DNA from: Sulfitobacter sp. M39
GTDB taxonomy: Bacteria; Pseudomonadota; Alphaproteobacteria; Rhodobacterales; Rhodobacteraceae
DNA: 64,000 nt
Direction: 5' to 3'
Assembly: GCF_021735935.1 (NCBI RefSeq)
Contig: NZ_WMDZ01000001.1
Coordinates: forward strand, 372,001-436,000
Shown: positions 46,461 to 55,058 of the stretch, piece after piece
How positions within the stretch are numbered: position 1 is the stretch's first letter
How the letters are laid out: every line of letters begins with the position of its first letter
Made by a program: the position numbers and the translations under genes
The notes under the pieces: generated by a model
Databases searched by the model: none
Seen by the model: the letters and a program-made list of their open reading frames with translations, nothing else
Told to the model about the DNA's origin: nothing

Positions 46461-49229
46461 TTACACCACCGCCGCTTTGCGGGCCGCACGTGCATTGCGG
46501 CCCCGTTGCATGACAACCACGAGGGCCAGCAACAACAGCGCGGGGATAAACATCCAGTATTTACTTGGGGTTGCGACGGGTTTGAGCACGCGCAGCACCT
46601 CTTGGTCCCAATCCAGACCCGCCGATTGCGCGGCAGAGTTGTACAGAACGTCGTCGATGAACATCTGGTCGCCCTCGACACGGGTGATCACGCCGGCAGC
46701 CTCCAGCCGTTCTTCGCCCGTGGTGCCTTCTTTGATTGGCAGAAGGGCGACAAATTCGATCGGATCGCCCAGATCATTGATACCCGCGACGCGCAGGCGC
46801 AGATCCTCCCCAAGCGGTGTGTCGGCCGCGGCCTGCACAATCTCGGCCGGTGCTTCTTCGGTATAGGGCGGAAAGACCATATCCATCCAGAAACCGGGCC
46901 GGAACAGGGTAAAGGCGATCAGCAGAAGGGCAATCGTCTCGTAGAAGCGGTTCCGCGCAAGGAACCAGCCCTGGGTCGCCGCTGCAAACAGCAGCATCGC
47001 AAACGTCGCGACAATGAAGACGAATATACCCTGCACCATCGTCACATCGATCAGCAGAAGTTCGGTGTTGAAGATGAACAGGAACGGCAGCGCCGCCGTC
47101 CGCAAGCTGTAGAAGAACGCGACGACACCGGTCTTGATCGGATCCCCACCAGACACAGCAGCGGCGGCAAAGCTCGCCAGCCCGACCGGAGGCGTCACAT
47201 CAGCCATGATGCCAAAGTAGAATACGAACAGGTGCACGGCGATCAGCGGCACGATCAGTCCGTTCTGCTGCCCCAGTGTCACAATGACAGGTGCCAGCAG
47301 GGCCGACACAACGATATAGTTTGCCGTTGTCGGCAACCCCATCCCAAGGATCAGCGACAGGATCGCGGTCAGGAACAAGATCGCAAGGATATTGCCGCCC
47401 GACAGTACCTCGACCACATCGGCAAGTGCAGACCCAACGCCGGTCTGGCTGACGACACCGACGATGATACCGGCGGTCGCCGTGGCGATACCGATACCGA
47501 TCATGTTGCGCGCCCCGACGACCAAGCCGTCGATCAGGTCACGCACCCCCGCGACCACATCATTGGCAAACTGGCTTTCGCCCCGGAAAATCGCCATCAG
47601 CGGGCGCTGTGTCACAAGGATAAAGATCATGTAGGTCGTGGCCCAGAACGCCGACAGGCCAGGGGACAGACGGTCCACCATCAAGGCCCAGACCAGAACG
47701 ACGATCGGCAGGATAAAGTGCAGGCCCGACCGCACCGTTGGACCGGGCAAGGGCAGACGCGTCACCGGCTCGTTCGGATCGTCCAGTACCAGCGGCTCTT
47801 CCTTCGACCCGATATACAGCAGACCGGCATAGACCGCGGTCAGCAGCACAAAGATGATATAGCCTGCCGTCTCGGGGAACGCAGGACGCAGCCAGCCCAT
47901 GCCATAGTAGACAGCAAAGCTCAGCGCGCAGATGCAGGCGATGATAAAGGCAGACACCAGCAAACGCTGCACAATCGGCTTGGGCGTATAGGGGCGTTCC
48001 AGCCCGACCATACCGGCCTTCAGCGCTTCGAGATGCACAATATACACCAGCGCGATGTAGGAGATCACCGCAGGCAGAAACGCGTGTTTCACCACATCGA
48101 AATAGGGGATGCCCACATATTCAACCATCAGGAAGGCCGCGGCCCCCATGACGGGCGGCATGATCTGACCGTTGACCGAAGACGCAACCTCGACCGCGCC
48201 AGCCTTTTCAGAGCTGAACCCCACCTTTTTCATCAGCGGAATGGTAAATGTCCCCGTGGTCACCACGTTAGCGATAGAGGAGCCAGAAATCAGCCCCGTC
48301 ATGGCAGAGGACACAACAGCAGCCTTCGCAGGTCCGCCTTTCATGTGGCCCATCATGCTGAAGGCGACCTGGATGAAATAGTTACCGGCACCGGCCTTAT
48401 CCAGCAGCGCGCCGAACAGGACGAAGAGGAATACGAAAGACGTCGACACACCAAGCGCGATGCCGAACACACCTTCGGTGGTGATCCACTGGTGGTTCAC
48501 GATCTCGGAAAGCGAGTTGCCCTTATGCGCGATGATATCCGGCATCATCGGCCCCAAGACGTTGTAGACAAGAAAGACCGACGCAACGATCATCAGCGCG
48601 GGCCCAAGGGCGCGGCGCGTTGCCTCTAGCAGGATCATGATGCCGATCACGAAAACGACCGTATCTTGCATGTTCGGTGCACCGACACGGCCCGAGATTT
48701 CGCGATAGTACACAAACAGATACAGCGCAGCCGCCGCGCCAACCAGCGCCAAGGCCCATTCCCACAGCGGGATACGGTCCTTGGGCGATCCAAGCACAAC
48801 AGTTGCGACAATGGCGATGGCGACCAGCGGGATCCACCAGGTCGGCGTGCCGTCTTTAGCCGCGACCATAAACAGATAGGCCAGCACGACGGGCACGATA
48901 ATCCCCAGCCCCAGTTGCACCTTGGTGCGCGCGGCGGGGAAGGCGGCGATGCCAAGGAAGATAGCAAAGGCCAGGTGGATTGACCGGGCTTCGGTGTCAT
49001 TAAAAACACCCCAGCCGAAAACAAAAGGAAGCGGGGAGGCGATCCACAGCTGGAACAGCGACCATGCCAGCGCGGTCAACGCCAGAAAGACGCCAACGCT
49101 ACCGGTCGCTGACCTGCCGCCCGTGTCCGAAGACGCGACAAGTTCGTCCAGTTCGCTTTGGCTCAGCCCGCCTTTTCCGGCGGCTTCGGCTTCTACAGCG
49201 GCGGCTTGGTGTTGATCGTTCTGTGACAT
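46461..49229 (-). CDS. TRAP transporter fused permease (TAXI type)
   Basis: 922 residues with many hydrophobic helices. The fused small (DctQ-like, about 40-190) and large (DctM-like, about 200-740) permease subunits are typical of TAXI systems, with ETRS-like motifs replaced by TAXI-type GLISGSSIANVVTTGTFTIP and LGMGLPTTANYIV. The last 180 residues resemble a DUF3394 domain followed by a C-terminal helix. It imports an organic acid or amino acid with Na+ or H+. The binding protein gene is just upstream. Confidence 0.92.
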   Translation of the reverse strand: MSQNDQHQAAAVEAEAAGKGGLSQSELDELVASSDTGGRSATGSVGVFLALTALAWSLFQLWIASPLPFVFGWGVFNDTEARSIHLAFAIFLGIAAFPAARTKVQLGLGIIVPVVLAYLFMVAAKDGTPTWWIPLVAIAIVATVVLGSPKDRIPLWEWALALVGAAAALYLFVYYREISGRVGAPNMQDTVVFVIGIMILLEATRRALGPALMIVASVFLVYNVLGPMMPDIIAHKGNSLSEIVNHQWITTEGVFGIALGVSTSFVFLFVLFGALLDKAGAGNYFIQVAFSMMGHMKGGPAKAAVVSSAMTGLISGSSIANVVTTGTFTIPLMKKVGFSSEKAGAVEVASSVNGQIMPPVMGAAAFLMVEYVGIPYFDVVKHAFLPAVISYIALVYIVHLEALKAGMVGLERPYTPKPIVQRLLVSAFIIACICALSFAVYYGMGWLRPAFPETAGYIIFVLLTAVYAGLLYIGSKEEPLVLDDPNEPVTRLPLPGPTVRSGLHFILPIVVLVWALMVDRLSPGLSAFWATTYMIFILVTQRPLMAIFRGESQFANDVVAGVRDLIDGLVVGARNMIGIGIATATAGIIVGVVSQTGVGSALADVVEVLSGGNILAILFLTAILSLILGMGLPTTANYIVVSALLAPVIVTLGQQNGLIVPLIAVHLFVFYFGIMADVTPPVGLASFAAAAVSGGDPIKTGVVAFFYSLRTAALPFLFIFNTELLLIDVTMVQGIFVFIVATFAMLLFAAATQGWFLARNRFYETIALLLIAFTLFRPGFWMDMVFPPYTEEAPAEIVQAAADTPLGEDLRLRVAGINDLGDPIEFVALLPIKEGTTGEERLEAAGVITRVEGDQMFIDDVLYNSAAQSAGLDWDQEVLRVLKPVATPSKYWMFIPALLLLALVVVMQRGRNARAARKAAVV

Positions 49230-49305
49230 CTTCGTCCCCTTGGCGGCCCCGTATCAGGACAGGTGCACGTTTATTGTCGTTCTGCTGCGGTCGTTGCCGC
49301 AGGAT

Positions 49306-49333
49306 GCGAACGCGAGGCTGTCCTCGCGTTCGC
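49306..49333 (-). repeat. Perfect 12-bp hairpin between TAXI binding protein and permease genes
   Basis: GCGAACGCGAGG (49306-49317) and CCTCGCGTTCGC (49322-49333) form a perfect stem with loop CTGT, 19 bases after the binding-protein stop. There is no T-run on either side. In transporter operons such hairpins protect the upstream message so that the binding protein is made in excess. Confidence 0.75.
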
Positions 49334-49352
49334 TAATGGTCAAACGGCGGGC

Positions 49353-50312
49353 TTATTCAATCCAGCCACGCTCTTTGTAGTACTTCGCCGCACCATCATG
49401 CAGAGGGGCGGACAGACCGTCCTTGATCATCTCTTCTTCTTTGAGGTTCTCAAACGCGGGGTGCAGCTTTTTGAAGCGGTCAAAATTGTCGAACACAGCT
49501 TTTACAACTTCGTATACGACTTCTTCGTCCACATCAGCGGAGGTCACAAAGGTCGCTTTCACGCCGAATGTTTTCACATCCGCGTCGGTGCCTTTGTACA
49601 TGCCACCGGGGATGGTGGAGTATGCGTAGAAGGGGTTGTCAGCGACCAGCTTGTCGATGGCTTCGCCTTCAACCGGCACCAGCTTGGCGTCAACGGTGGA
49701 TACGGCTTCCTGGATCGACCCGTTGGGGTGGCCCACGGTGTAGATGATCGCGTCGACCTTGTTATCGCCCAAAGCGGCAGCCTGTTCGGCTGGCTTCAGC
49801 TCGGATGCGAGCGCGAAGTCATCCATGGTCCAGCCTTTGGCGTCCAGAACGACTTCCATCGTGGCGCGCTGACCGGAACCGGGGTTGCCGACGTTGACGC
49901 GTTTGCCTTTCAGATCGTCAAAGCTTTCGATGCCGGAATCGGCACGCGCGATGACGTTGAAGGGTTCGGCGTGTACGGAAAAGACCGCGCGTTCTTTGTC
50001 GAACTTGTCACCTTCGAACTGCGAAGACCCGTTGTACGCGTGGAACTGCCAGTCGGACTGGGCAACGCCCATGTCCATGTCACCCGCCTTGATGGCGTTG
50101 ATGTTGGCGATGGAACCACCGGTGGACGGAGCGGTACATTTCAGGCCGGTTTCGGCGCTGTCACGGTTTACCAAGCGGCAGATCGACTGACCCACAACAA
50201 AGTAGACACCGGTCTGGCCGCCGGTCCCGATGGTGATGAATTTCTCCTGCGCGGTGGCGGCGGTACCCGCGACCAGTGCAGAGGCGATGGCGATGGACTT
50301 GAAAATAGTCAT
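49353..50312 (-). CDS. TAXI-family TRAP solute-binding protein
   Basis: 319 residues. A signal peptide of about 22 residues ends at TAQ, and the mature protein begins EKFITIGTGGQTGVYFVVGQSICRLVN, the typical TAXI opening. A STGGSIANINAIKAGDMDMGVAQSDW segment follows. It captures the ligand in the periplasm for the fused permease downstream. TAXI ligands include glutamate, glutamine and dicarboxylates; neighbours (glutamate-synthase-like, gabT) favour an amino acid, which is inference. Confidence 0.92.
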   Translation of the reverse strand: MTIFKSIAIASALVAGTAATAQEKFITIGTGGQTGVYFVVGQSICRLVNRDSAETGLKCTAPSTGGSIANINAIKAGDMDMGVAQSDWQFHAYNGSSQFEGDKFDKERAVFSVHAEPFNVIARADSGIESFDDLKGKRVNVGNPGSGQRATMEVVLDAKGWTMDDFALASELKPAEQAAALGDNKVDAIIYTVGHPNGSIQEAVSTVDAKLVPVEGEAIDKLVADNPFYAYSTIPGGMYKGTDADVKTFGVKATFVTSADVDEEVVYEVVKAVFDNFDRFKKLHPAFENLKEEEMIKDGLSAPLHDGAAKYYKERGWIE

Positions 50313-50758
50313 TTGAAGTCTCCCAACTTAATTGTCTGAACACACGTCATTGATGCGCATGCTCTCCGTCATGGTTGAAATGAGCGCAGATATTCCGAAG
50401 CAAAACAAGCTGATTTATTGCGATTTTTCCCCGAAATAATGCTCTGACCCTGTGCGAATCGCGGCGTGAAATCATGAATTACTTTCACTATGCGGTACAC
50501 ATGGCCCGCGTCATTTAGGGGACGCGGATGGTAAATCGCAACGCGAAAAACGATGTAATAAACTGATTTTCCATATTTATTTCACTCCCCCCAATCCCGT
50601 CCCTAAAAATACTAGCGCGTGACGGCACAAAATCAAAACTGCGCGCCGGGATATGCGCCGGACATCTGCCTTCGCCGCGCGGTACATTCGGAATATTTGT
50701 GCTATATAACCGAAAAAGCAGCAATTTTTCGACCCAGACGCGCCAGCAGGAGCCCTAC
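50313..50758. other. 446-bp divergent intergenic region
   Basis: This region separates the TAXI binding protein gene from the glutamate-synthase-like gene and must hold both promoters. It is AT-rich for this genome. Visible elements are an inverted repeat CCGCGTC/GACGCGG (50506-50527, 8-nt gap) near the middle and a TATATA stretch at 50703-50708 close to the rightward gene. Short open frames here lack ribosome sites or clear composition, so I call no gene. Confidence 0.5.
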
Positions 50759-52375
50759 ATGAAAGCACTCAAGTCCCTCGGCCGCTTTGGCCTTTTTGCG
50801 ATTGTCATCGTCCTTTTCGGCGCGTTCGCGATGCTCACAGCGCTGTGGTCGTGGTGGATGGTCCTCCCGGCGGTGATCTTCGGCATCCTCGCGGTGATGG
50901 GGGTGTACGACCTGATCCAGAGCAAACATTCCATCCTGCGCAACTATCCGGTGCTGGGGCACATGCGGTTTTTCTTTGAAGGTATCCGCCCGGAAATCAG
51001 GCAGTATCTGATTGAATCCGATCAGGACGAAGAACCCTTCAGCCGTGATGACCGGTCGCTGGTGTATCAACGCGCCAAAGGCGTGGAAGACGCGCGGCCT
51101 TTTGGCACGCGGATGCGGGTCTATGATGCGGGGTATTCATGGGTCACCCATTCGGTCCAGCCGGTCCATATCACCGACACGGATTTTCGCGTGACCATCG
51201 GCAACAAGGACTGCAAGCAGCCCTATGACGCGTCGATCTACAATATCTCGGCGATGAGCTTTGGGTCGCTGTCGGCCAATGCGATCAGCGCCCTGAACAA
51301 GGGGGCCAAGATGGGTCAGTTCGCCCATGACACCGGCGAAGGCGGGATCAGCCGCTATCACCGCGAGGGGGGCGGCGACCTGATCTATGAAATCGGATCG
51401 GGCTATTTTGGCTGCCGCACAGAAGACGGGCAGTTCGACCCCGACAAGTTCAAGGAGCAGGCCGCAAACGAACAGATCAAGATGATCGAGCTTAAGTTGA
51501 GCCAGGGTGCCAAACCCGGTCATGGTGGCATGCTGCCCGCGTCGAAGATCAGTGCCGAGATCGCTGCGGCGCGGGGCATCCCGATGGGGCATGACTGCAT
51601 CTCGCCCGCCGCCCATTCGGCGTTCACCTCTCCTGTGCAGATGATGGAGTTTCTGGGTAAGCTGCGCGATCTGTCGGGCGGCAAGCCTGTGGGGTTCAAA
51701 CTGTGCATCGGCCACCAGCGTGAATTCATGTGTATGGTCAAGGCGATGCTGGACACGGGGATCGTGCCTGACTTTATCGTCGTCGACGGCACCGAAGGCG
51801 GCACGGGCGCTGCCCCGCTTGAGTTCGCCAACCACGTCGGCATGCCGATGGTCGAGGGGCTGACCTTTGTGCACAACACCCTGCGCGGTGCCGGTATTCG
51901 CGATCAGGTGAAACTAGGCGCGGCGGGCAAGGTCGTATCAGCCTTTGATATCGCCCGTGCGCTGGCTTTGGGCGCGGATTGGTGCAACTCCGCCCGCGGG
52001 TTCATGTTTGCGGTGGGCTGTATCCAGGCACAGGCGTGCCACACCAATCACTGCCCCGTCGGCGTCGCGACCCAAGACTCCACCCGTCAGCGGGCTTTGG
52101 ATGTGGATGACAAAAGCCAGCGTGTCGCGCGGTTCCACCGCAATACGCTGATGGCCTTGGGCGAGATGACAGGCGCCGCCGGTCTAGAGCACCCCAGCGA
52201 TTTCCTGCCCCGCCATATGATGATGCGGCAAAGCGATAACAGCATGGTGCAGGGTGATCAGGTCTATGGCTACCTGCCCGAAGGTTATCTGCTGGATGAT
52301 CAATCGCCCGACTATAACGGCAATAAAACCCGTTGGGCGCGGGCGCAGGCCGACAGCTTTGTACCGTTTGATTAA
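50759..52375 (+). CDS. FMN-binding glutamate-synthase-like protein
   Basis: 538 residues from ATG 50759, preceded by AGGAG; the frame upstream to 50699 is not used. Two hydrophobic helices (about 11-54) anchor it in the membrane, an addition not found in GltB. The rest is the FMN/synthase domain of glutamate synthase, including a GFKLCIGHQ segment, DGTEGGTGAAP and the Cx5Cx4C 3Fe-4S motif (CIQAQACHTNHCPVG). The N-terminal glutaminase domain is missing, so it cannot take ammonia from glutamine by itself. The true reaction is unknown. Confidence 0.85.
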   Translation: MKALKSLGRFGLFAIVIVLFGAFAMLTALWSWWMVLPAVIFGILAVMGVYDLIQSKHSILRNYPVLGHMRFFFEGIRPEIRQYLIESDQDEEPFSRDDRSLVYQRAKGVEDARPFGTRMRVYDAGYSWVTHSVQPVHITDTDFRVTIGNKDCKQPYDASIYNISAMSFGSLSANAISALNKGAKMGQFAHDTGEGGISRYHREGGGDLIYEIGSGYFGCRTEDGQFDPDKFKEQAANEQIKMIELKLSQGAKPGHGGMLPASKISAEIAAARGIPMGHDCISPAAHSAFTSPVQMMEFLGKLRDLSGGKPVGFKLCIGHQREFMCMVKAMLDTGIVPDFIVVDGTEGGTGAAPLEFANHVGMPMVEGLTFVHNTLRGAGIRDQVKLGAAGKVVSAFDIARALALGADWCNSARGFMFAVGCIQAQACHTNHCPVGVATQDSTRQRALDVDDKSQRVARFHRNTLMALGEMTGAAGLEHPSDFLPRHMMMRQSDNSMVQGDQVYGYLPEGYLLDDQSPDYNGNKTRWARAQADSFVPFD

Positions 52376-52398
52376 ACGCGCCCAAGGCTAAAAACACA

Positions 52399-52428
52399 AA
52401 AGGCGCGCAGGTTTCCCGGCGCGCCTTT
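52399..52428. terminator. Bidirectional terminator
   Basis: AAAGGCGCGC (52399-52408) and GCGCGCCTTT (52419-52428) make a perfect 10-bp stem with a 10-nt loop between the convergent glutamate-synthase-like and gabT genes. T-rich on both exits (short), so it can serve both. Confidence 0.85.
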
Positions 52429-52445
52429 CATTATGAAGTCAGAGC

Positions 52446-53840
52446 TTACTTTGCTTCTTCGGCGACCGCGGCAGCGACGGCGGCTTCGAAAATCTCGAGC
52501 CCCTCTTTGATTATCGCATCCGACGCGGTCAGCGGCACCATGACGCGCACGGCGTTGCCCTGCATGCCACAGCTCAGCAGCAGCAGACCGCGCTTGAGCG
52601 CGTGAGCAATGACGCGTTTGGTGAAATCACCGTCCGGTGTTGCGGTGTCAAAGTCGGTCACAAACTCGACCGCGACCATCGCACCCAGACCGCGGATATC
52701 CCACATGCGGAACGGCGCAGAGCGTGCGCCGATCTCGGCAAAGCGCGCCTTGAGGTGTTCACCCATGTCCAGCGACCGCTGCAGCAGGCCTTCTTCCTCG
52801 ATCGCCTCGATCGCGGCAAGCGCTGCGGCACAGGCGACGGGGTTGCCGCCGTAAGTGCCACCCAAGCCGCCGGGGATCATCGCGTCCATCACATCAGCGC
52901 GGCCAATCACACCTGCCAGAGGATAGCCACCCGCCATCGACTTTGCGACGGTGATCAGATCGGGCGCAACGCCGGAGTGTTCGATGGCAAACCATTTGCC
53001 GGTCCGGCCAAAGCCCGCCTGAACCTCGTCGGCGATCAGCATGATACCGTGCTGGTCACAGATCTCGCGCAGCTGTTGCATCATCTCGAACGGCACGGGG
53101 GTATACCCACCCTCACCCAAGACGGGTTCGATGATGATGGCGGCCACACGTTCGGGCTGCGCATCGGTCAGGAACAGGTTCTTCAGGCCGGTGATCGCAT
53201 CCTCGACCGTGATCCCGTCGCGAGGCGATGGGAAAGGCGCGCGGAAGATATCGGACGGGAAGGGGCCAACGTCTTTTTTGTAAGGAGAGATTTTACCCGT
53301 CATCCCCAGCGTCAGCAGCGTGCGCCCGTGGTAGCCACCGGTAAAGGCAATCACACCGGGGCGGCCGGTTGCAGCCCGCGCGATCTTGACCGCGTTTTCC
53401 ACCGCCTCGGCGCCCGTGGTCACCAGTAGCGTTTTCTTGGGCGCGTCACCGGGGGCCAGCGCGTTCAGCTTTTCCGCCAGTTCGATATAGGGGGCGTAGG
53501 GCACAACCTGAAAGCTGGTGTGCGTGTATTGGTCTTCTTGCGCCTTGGCTGCCGCGATCACCTTGGGGTGACGGTGGCCGGTGTTCAGCACGCCAATGCC
53601 GCCGACGAAGTCGATGTAGCGGTTGCCATCCACGTCCCAAAGTTCCGCGTTTTCGGCGTATTTCGCATAGATCGGCGCGGCAGAGGCAACGCCACGTGGA
53701 ACAGCCTGTTCACGGCGCGCGATCAACTGAGCGTTGGTTTCGACAGATACGTTTGCATCAAGCATGTCGGGCACGACGCTACTTTTTGCCGGTTTCTTTG
53801 CAGCGGCCTTGCGCGGCTGCTTTTTGACAGTACTAGGCAT
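52446..53840 (-). CDS. gabT: 4-aminobutyrate aminotransferase GabT
   Basis: 464 residues from ATG 53840 with GAGG eight bases upstream; a TTG at 53846 is too close to that site. It is a class III PLP aminotransferase: [48 protein letters not shown] and the lysine in [15 protein letters not shown]. It moves the amino group of GABA (or a related omega-amine) to 2-oxoglutarate, giving succinic semialdehyde. The first 25 residues are Lys/Ala-rich and unusual. It is divergent from an XRE-cupin regulator and may feed on putrescine-derived GABA. On the minus strand TTGACA (53909-53904) lies upstream. Confidence 0.9.
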   Translation of the reverse strand: MPSTVKKQPRKAAAKKPAKSSVVPDMLDANVSVETNAQLIARREQAVPRGVASAAPIYAKYAENAELWDVDGNRYIDFVGGIGVLNTGHRHPKVIAAAKAQEDQYTHTSFQVVPYAPYIELAEKLNALAPGDAPKKTLLVTTGAEAVENAVKIARAATGRPGVIAFTGGYHGRTLLTLGMTGKISPYKKDVGPFPSDIFRAPFPSPRDGITVEDAITGLKNLFLTDAQPERVAAIIIEPVLGEGGYTPVPFEMMQQLREICDQHGIMLIADEVQAGFGRTGKWFAIEHSGVAPDLITVAKSMAGGYPLAGVIGRADVMDAMIPGGLGGTYGGNPVACAAALAAIEAIEEEGLLQRSLDMGEHLKARFAEIGARSAPFRMWDIRGLGAMVAVEFVTDFDTATPDGDFTKRVIAHALKRGLLLLSCGMQGNAVRVMVPLTASDAIIKEGLEIFEAAVAAAVAEEAK

Positions 53841-53844
53841 ATAC

Positions 53845-53890
53845 AAATCCTCTTGTTGAAACGCGACCCGCGTTTAAAATCCTCTTATTG
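53845..53890 (-). repeat. Duplicated leader with central palindrome before gabT
   Basis: Two near-identical 14-base copies (53845-53858 and 53877-53890; 13 of 14 bases equal) each contain an AAGAGGATTT ribosome-site-like stretch on the minus strand. Between them is a perfect 7-bp inverted repeat AAACGCG/CGCGTTT with a 3-bp gap (53859-53875). The palindrome is a candidate operator for the adjacent regulator. Confidence 0.5.
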
Positions 53891-54018
53891 CGTTTAATTT
53901 AATTGTCAATATAGATTTGCCTCAGCGCGCGTCGTCTGTTGAGGCTGCGCCAAAATTTGCCTGTGATCGCACCAAGATACGGGTTAGGAAGCTGACAGAA
54001 ATAATCCGGGGACCGGAC

Positions 54019-54570
54019 GTGGACATAGGTCAAAGACTAAGATCGATTCGAGAAGAACGCGGCCTGTCTCAGCGCGAACTGGCGACCAAGGCAGGGCTGA
54101 CCAACGGCACCATCTCCCTGATCGAGAAGAACAAGACGAGCCCATCGGTTGCGTCCTTGAAAAGCCTGCTGGACGCGATCCCGATCAGCATGGCTGAATT
54201 CTTTTCAACGCTGGAAGATACGCAATCGCCCAAGGTCTTCTACCGCGAGAGCGAGTTCACCAAAGTATCCCCGACCAGTGACGGTCAGGTGTCGTTGCGC
54301 CAGCTTGGCAATGCGGAGCAACACTCCTTGCAGGTGCTGCACGAAACCTACCCGCCCGGCGCGGACACAGGGCCCGAACTGCTGGTGCATGAGGGCGAAG
54401 AAGCTGGCGTGGTTATTTCCGGAGAGATCGAGGTTACGGTAGACGAAGCCGTCGCCGTTCTGGCACCGGGGGATGGCTATCTTTTTGACAGCCGCTTGCC
54501 GCACCGGTTCAGAAACATCGGCGACGTACAATGCATTGTCGTAAGTGCATGTACGCCGCCGAGTTTTTGA
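54019..54570 (+). CDS. XRE-type regulator with cupin domain (PuuR-like)
   Basis: 183 residues from GTG 54019, with GGGGA six bases upstream; the frame upstream to 53917 would add 34 residues without a ribosome site. The N-terminal HTH (IGQRLRSIREERGLSQRELATKAGLTNGTIS, residues about 3-60) is followed by a C-terminal cupin (about 110-180; PGADTGPELLVHEGEEAGVVISGEI). Relatives (PuuR family) repress putrescine and GABA catabolism. Divergent from gabT with a palindrome in between, so gabT is the likely target. Confidence 0.85.
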   Translation: MDIGQRLRSIREERGLSQRELATKAGLTNGTISLIEKNKTSPSVASLKSLLDAIPISMAEFFSTLEDTQSPKVFYRESEFTKVSPTSDGQVSLRQLGNAEQHSLQVLHETYPPGADTGPELLVHEGEEAGVVISGEIEVTVDEAVAVLAPGDGYLFDSRLPHRFRNIGDVQCIVVSACTPPSF

Positions 54571-54613
54571 ATTCGTTTTCTTGACGTGCGGATGGCCCGC
54601 ACTAAACCTTTGA

Positions 54614-54763
54614 TTATCGCTCGTCGTCGCGCCGGATATGGCTATGCAATGACGATCTTTGGCGCTTTTTCTCTTCGCTACCGCGTTGCGTGGTCAGCGA
54701 AACGATAGCGATTGCGGCCAAAGCGAGAATCAAAAATGAAGCCATAAACAAATCTGTCGTCAT
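54614..54763 (-). CDS. Small membrane protein, 49 aa
   Basis: ATG 54763 follows a near-perfect AGGAGG with five bases of spacing. The product has one hydrophobic helix (about residues 4-23, LFMASFLILALAAIAIVSL) and a basic C-terminal tail (RRDDER). I recognise no family. An EcfG-like promoter (GGAAC, 16 bp, TGTT at 54828-54804) lies upstream, with about 34 bases of leader. It sits beside the GSR sensor kinase gene. It is too short for ordinary gene finders and is called from ribosome site, composition and promoter. Confidence 0.6.
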   Translation of the reverse strand: MTTDLFMASFLILALAAIAIVSLTTQRGSEEKKRQRSSLHSHIRRDDER

Positions 54764-54803
54764 TGATGCCTCCTATACGCTTGTGTGGCTCGTTCAGGAT
54801 AAT

Positions 54804-54828
54804 AACAGCCCACGGGTCACATGGTTCC
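54804..54828 (-). promoter_or_regulatory. Candidate EcfG promoter of the 49-aa gene
   Basis: On the minus strand GGAAC (54828-54824), 16 bp, TGTT (54807-54804). It matches GGAAC-N16/17-CGTT at 8 of 9 positions and is spaced correctly for the start at 54763. Confidence 0.55.
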
Positions 54829-55058
54829 ATGCGCTGGAGGGCGTAAATGCTGCGCCGCAGAGCGTGCGCGGAGCTTTGCTGAGACGGCGAATGTCGTCTG
54901 ACATACGCGATTGGGACCACTTCTGTCGCGAAACCACCGAAAGTCCCATGATTCCTGCAGTTTGCACCCCGACAGGCCCCGCTGGCTGGGACGCGAAGGA
55001 TTCACCGCCGACATACTGAAAATAAATTTAATTTTACCGAGTTTTCTGCGCCGAACCC

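Noticed and set aside
46506-48629. 707-codon open frame antisense to the TRAP permease
   Set aside because: The product is extremely rich in His, Arg, Asp and Gln, as expected from the complement of membrane-helix codons, and has no start signal.
50515-50724. 69-codon minus-strand frame in the intergenic region before the glutamate-synthase-like gene
   Set aside because: No ribosome site, mixed composition and overlap with the likely promoter region.
54690-55019. 109-codon plus-strand frame in the region of the 49-aa gene
   Set aside because: No ribosome site or domain; it opposes the better supported small minus-strand gene and its promoter.
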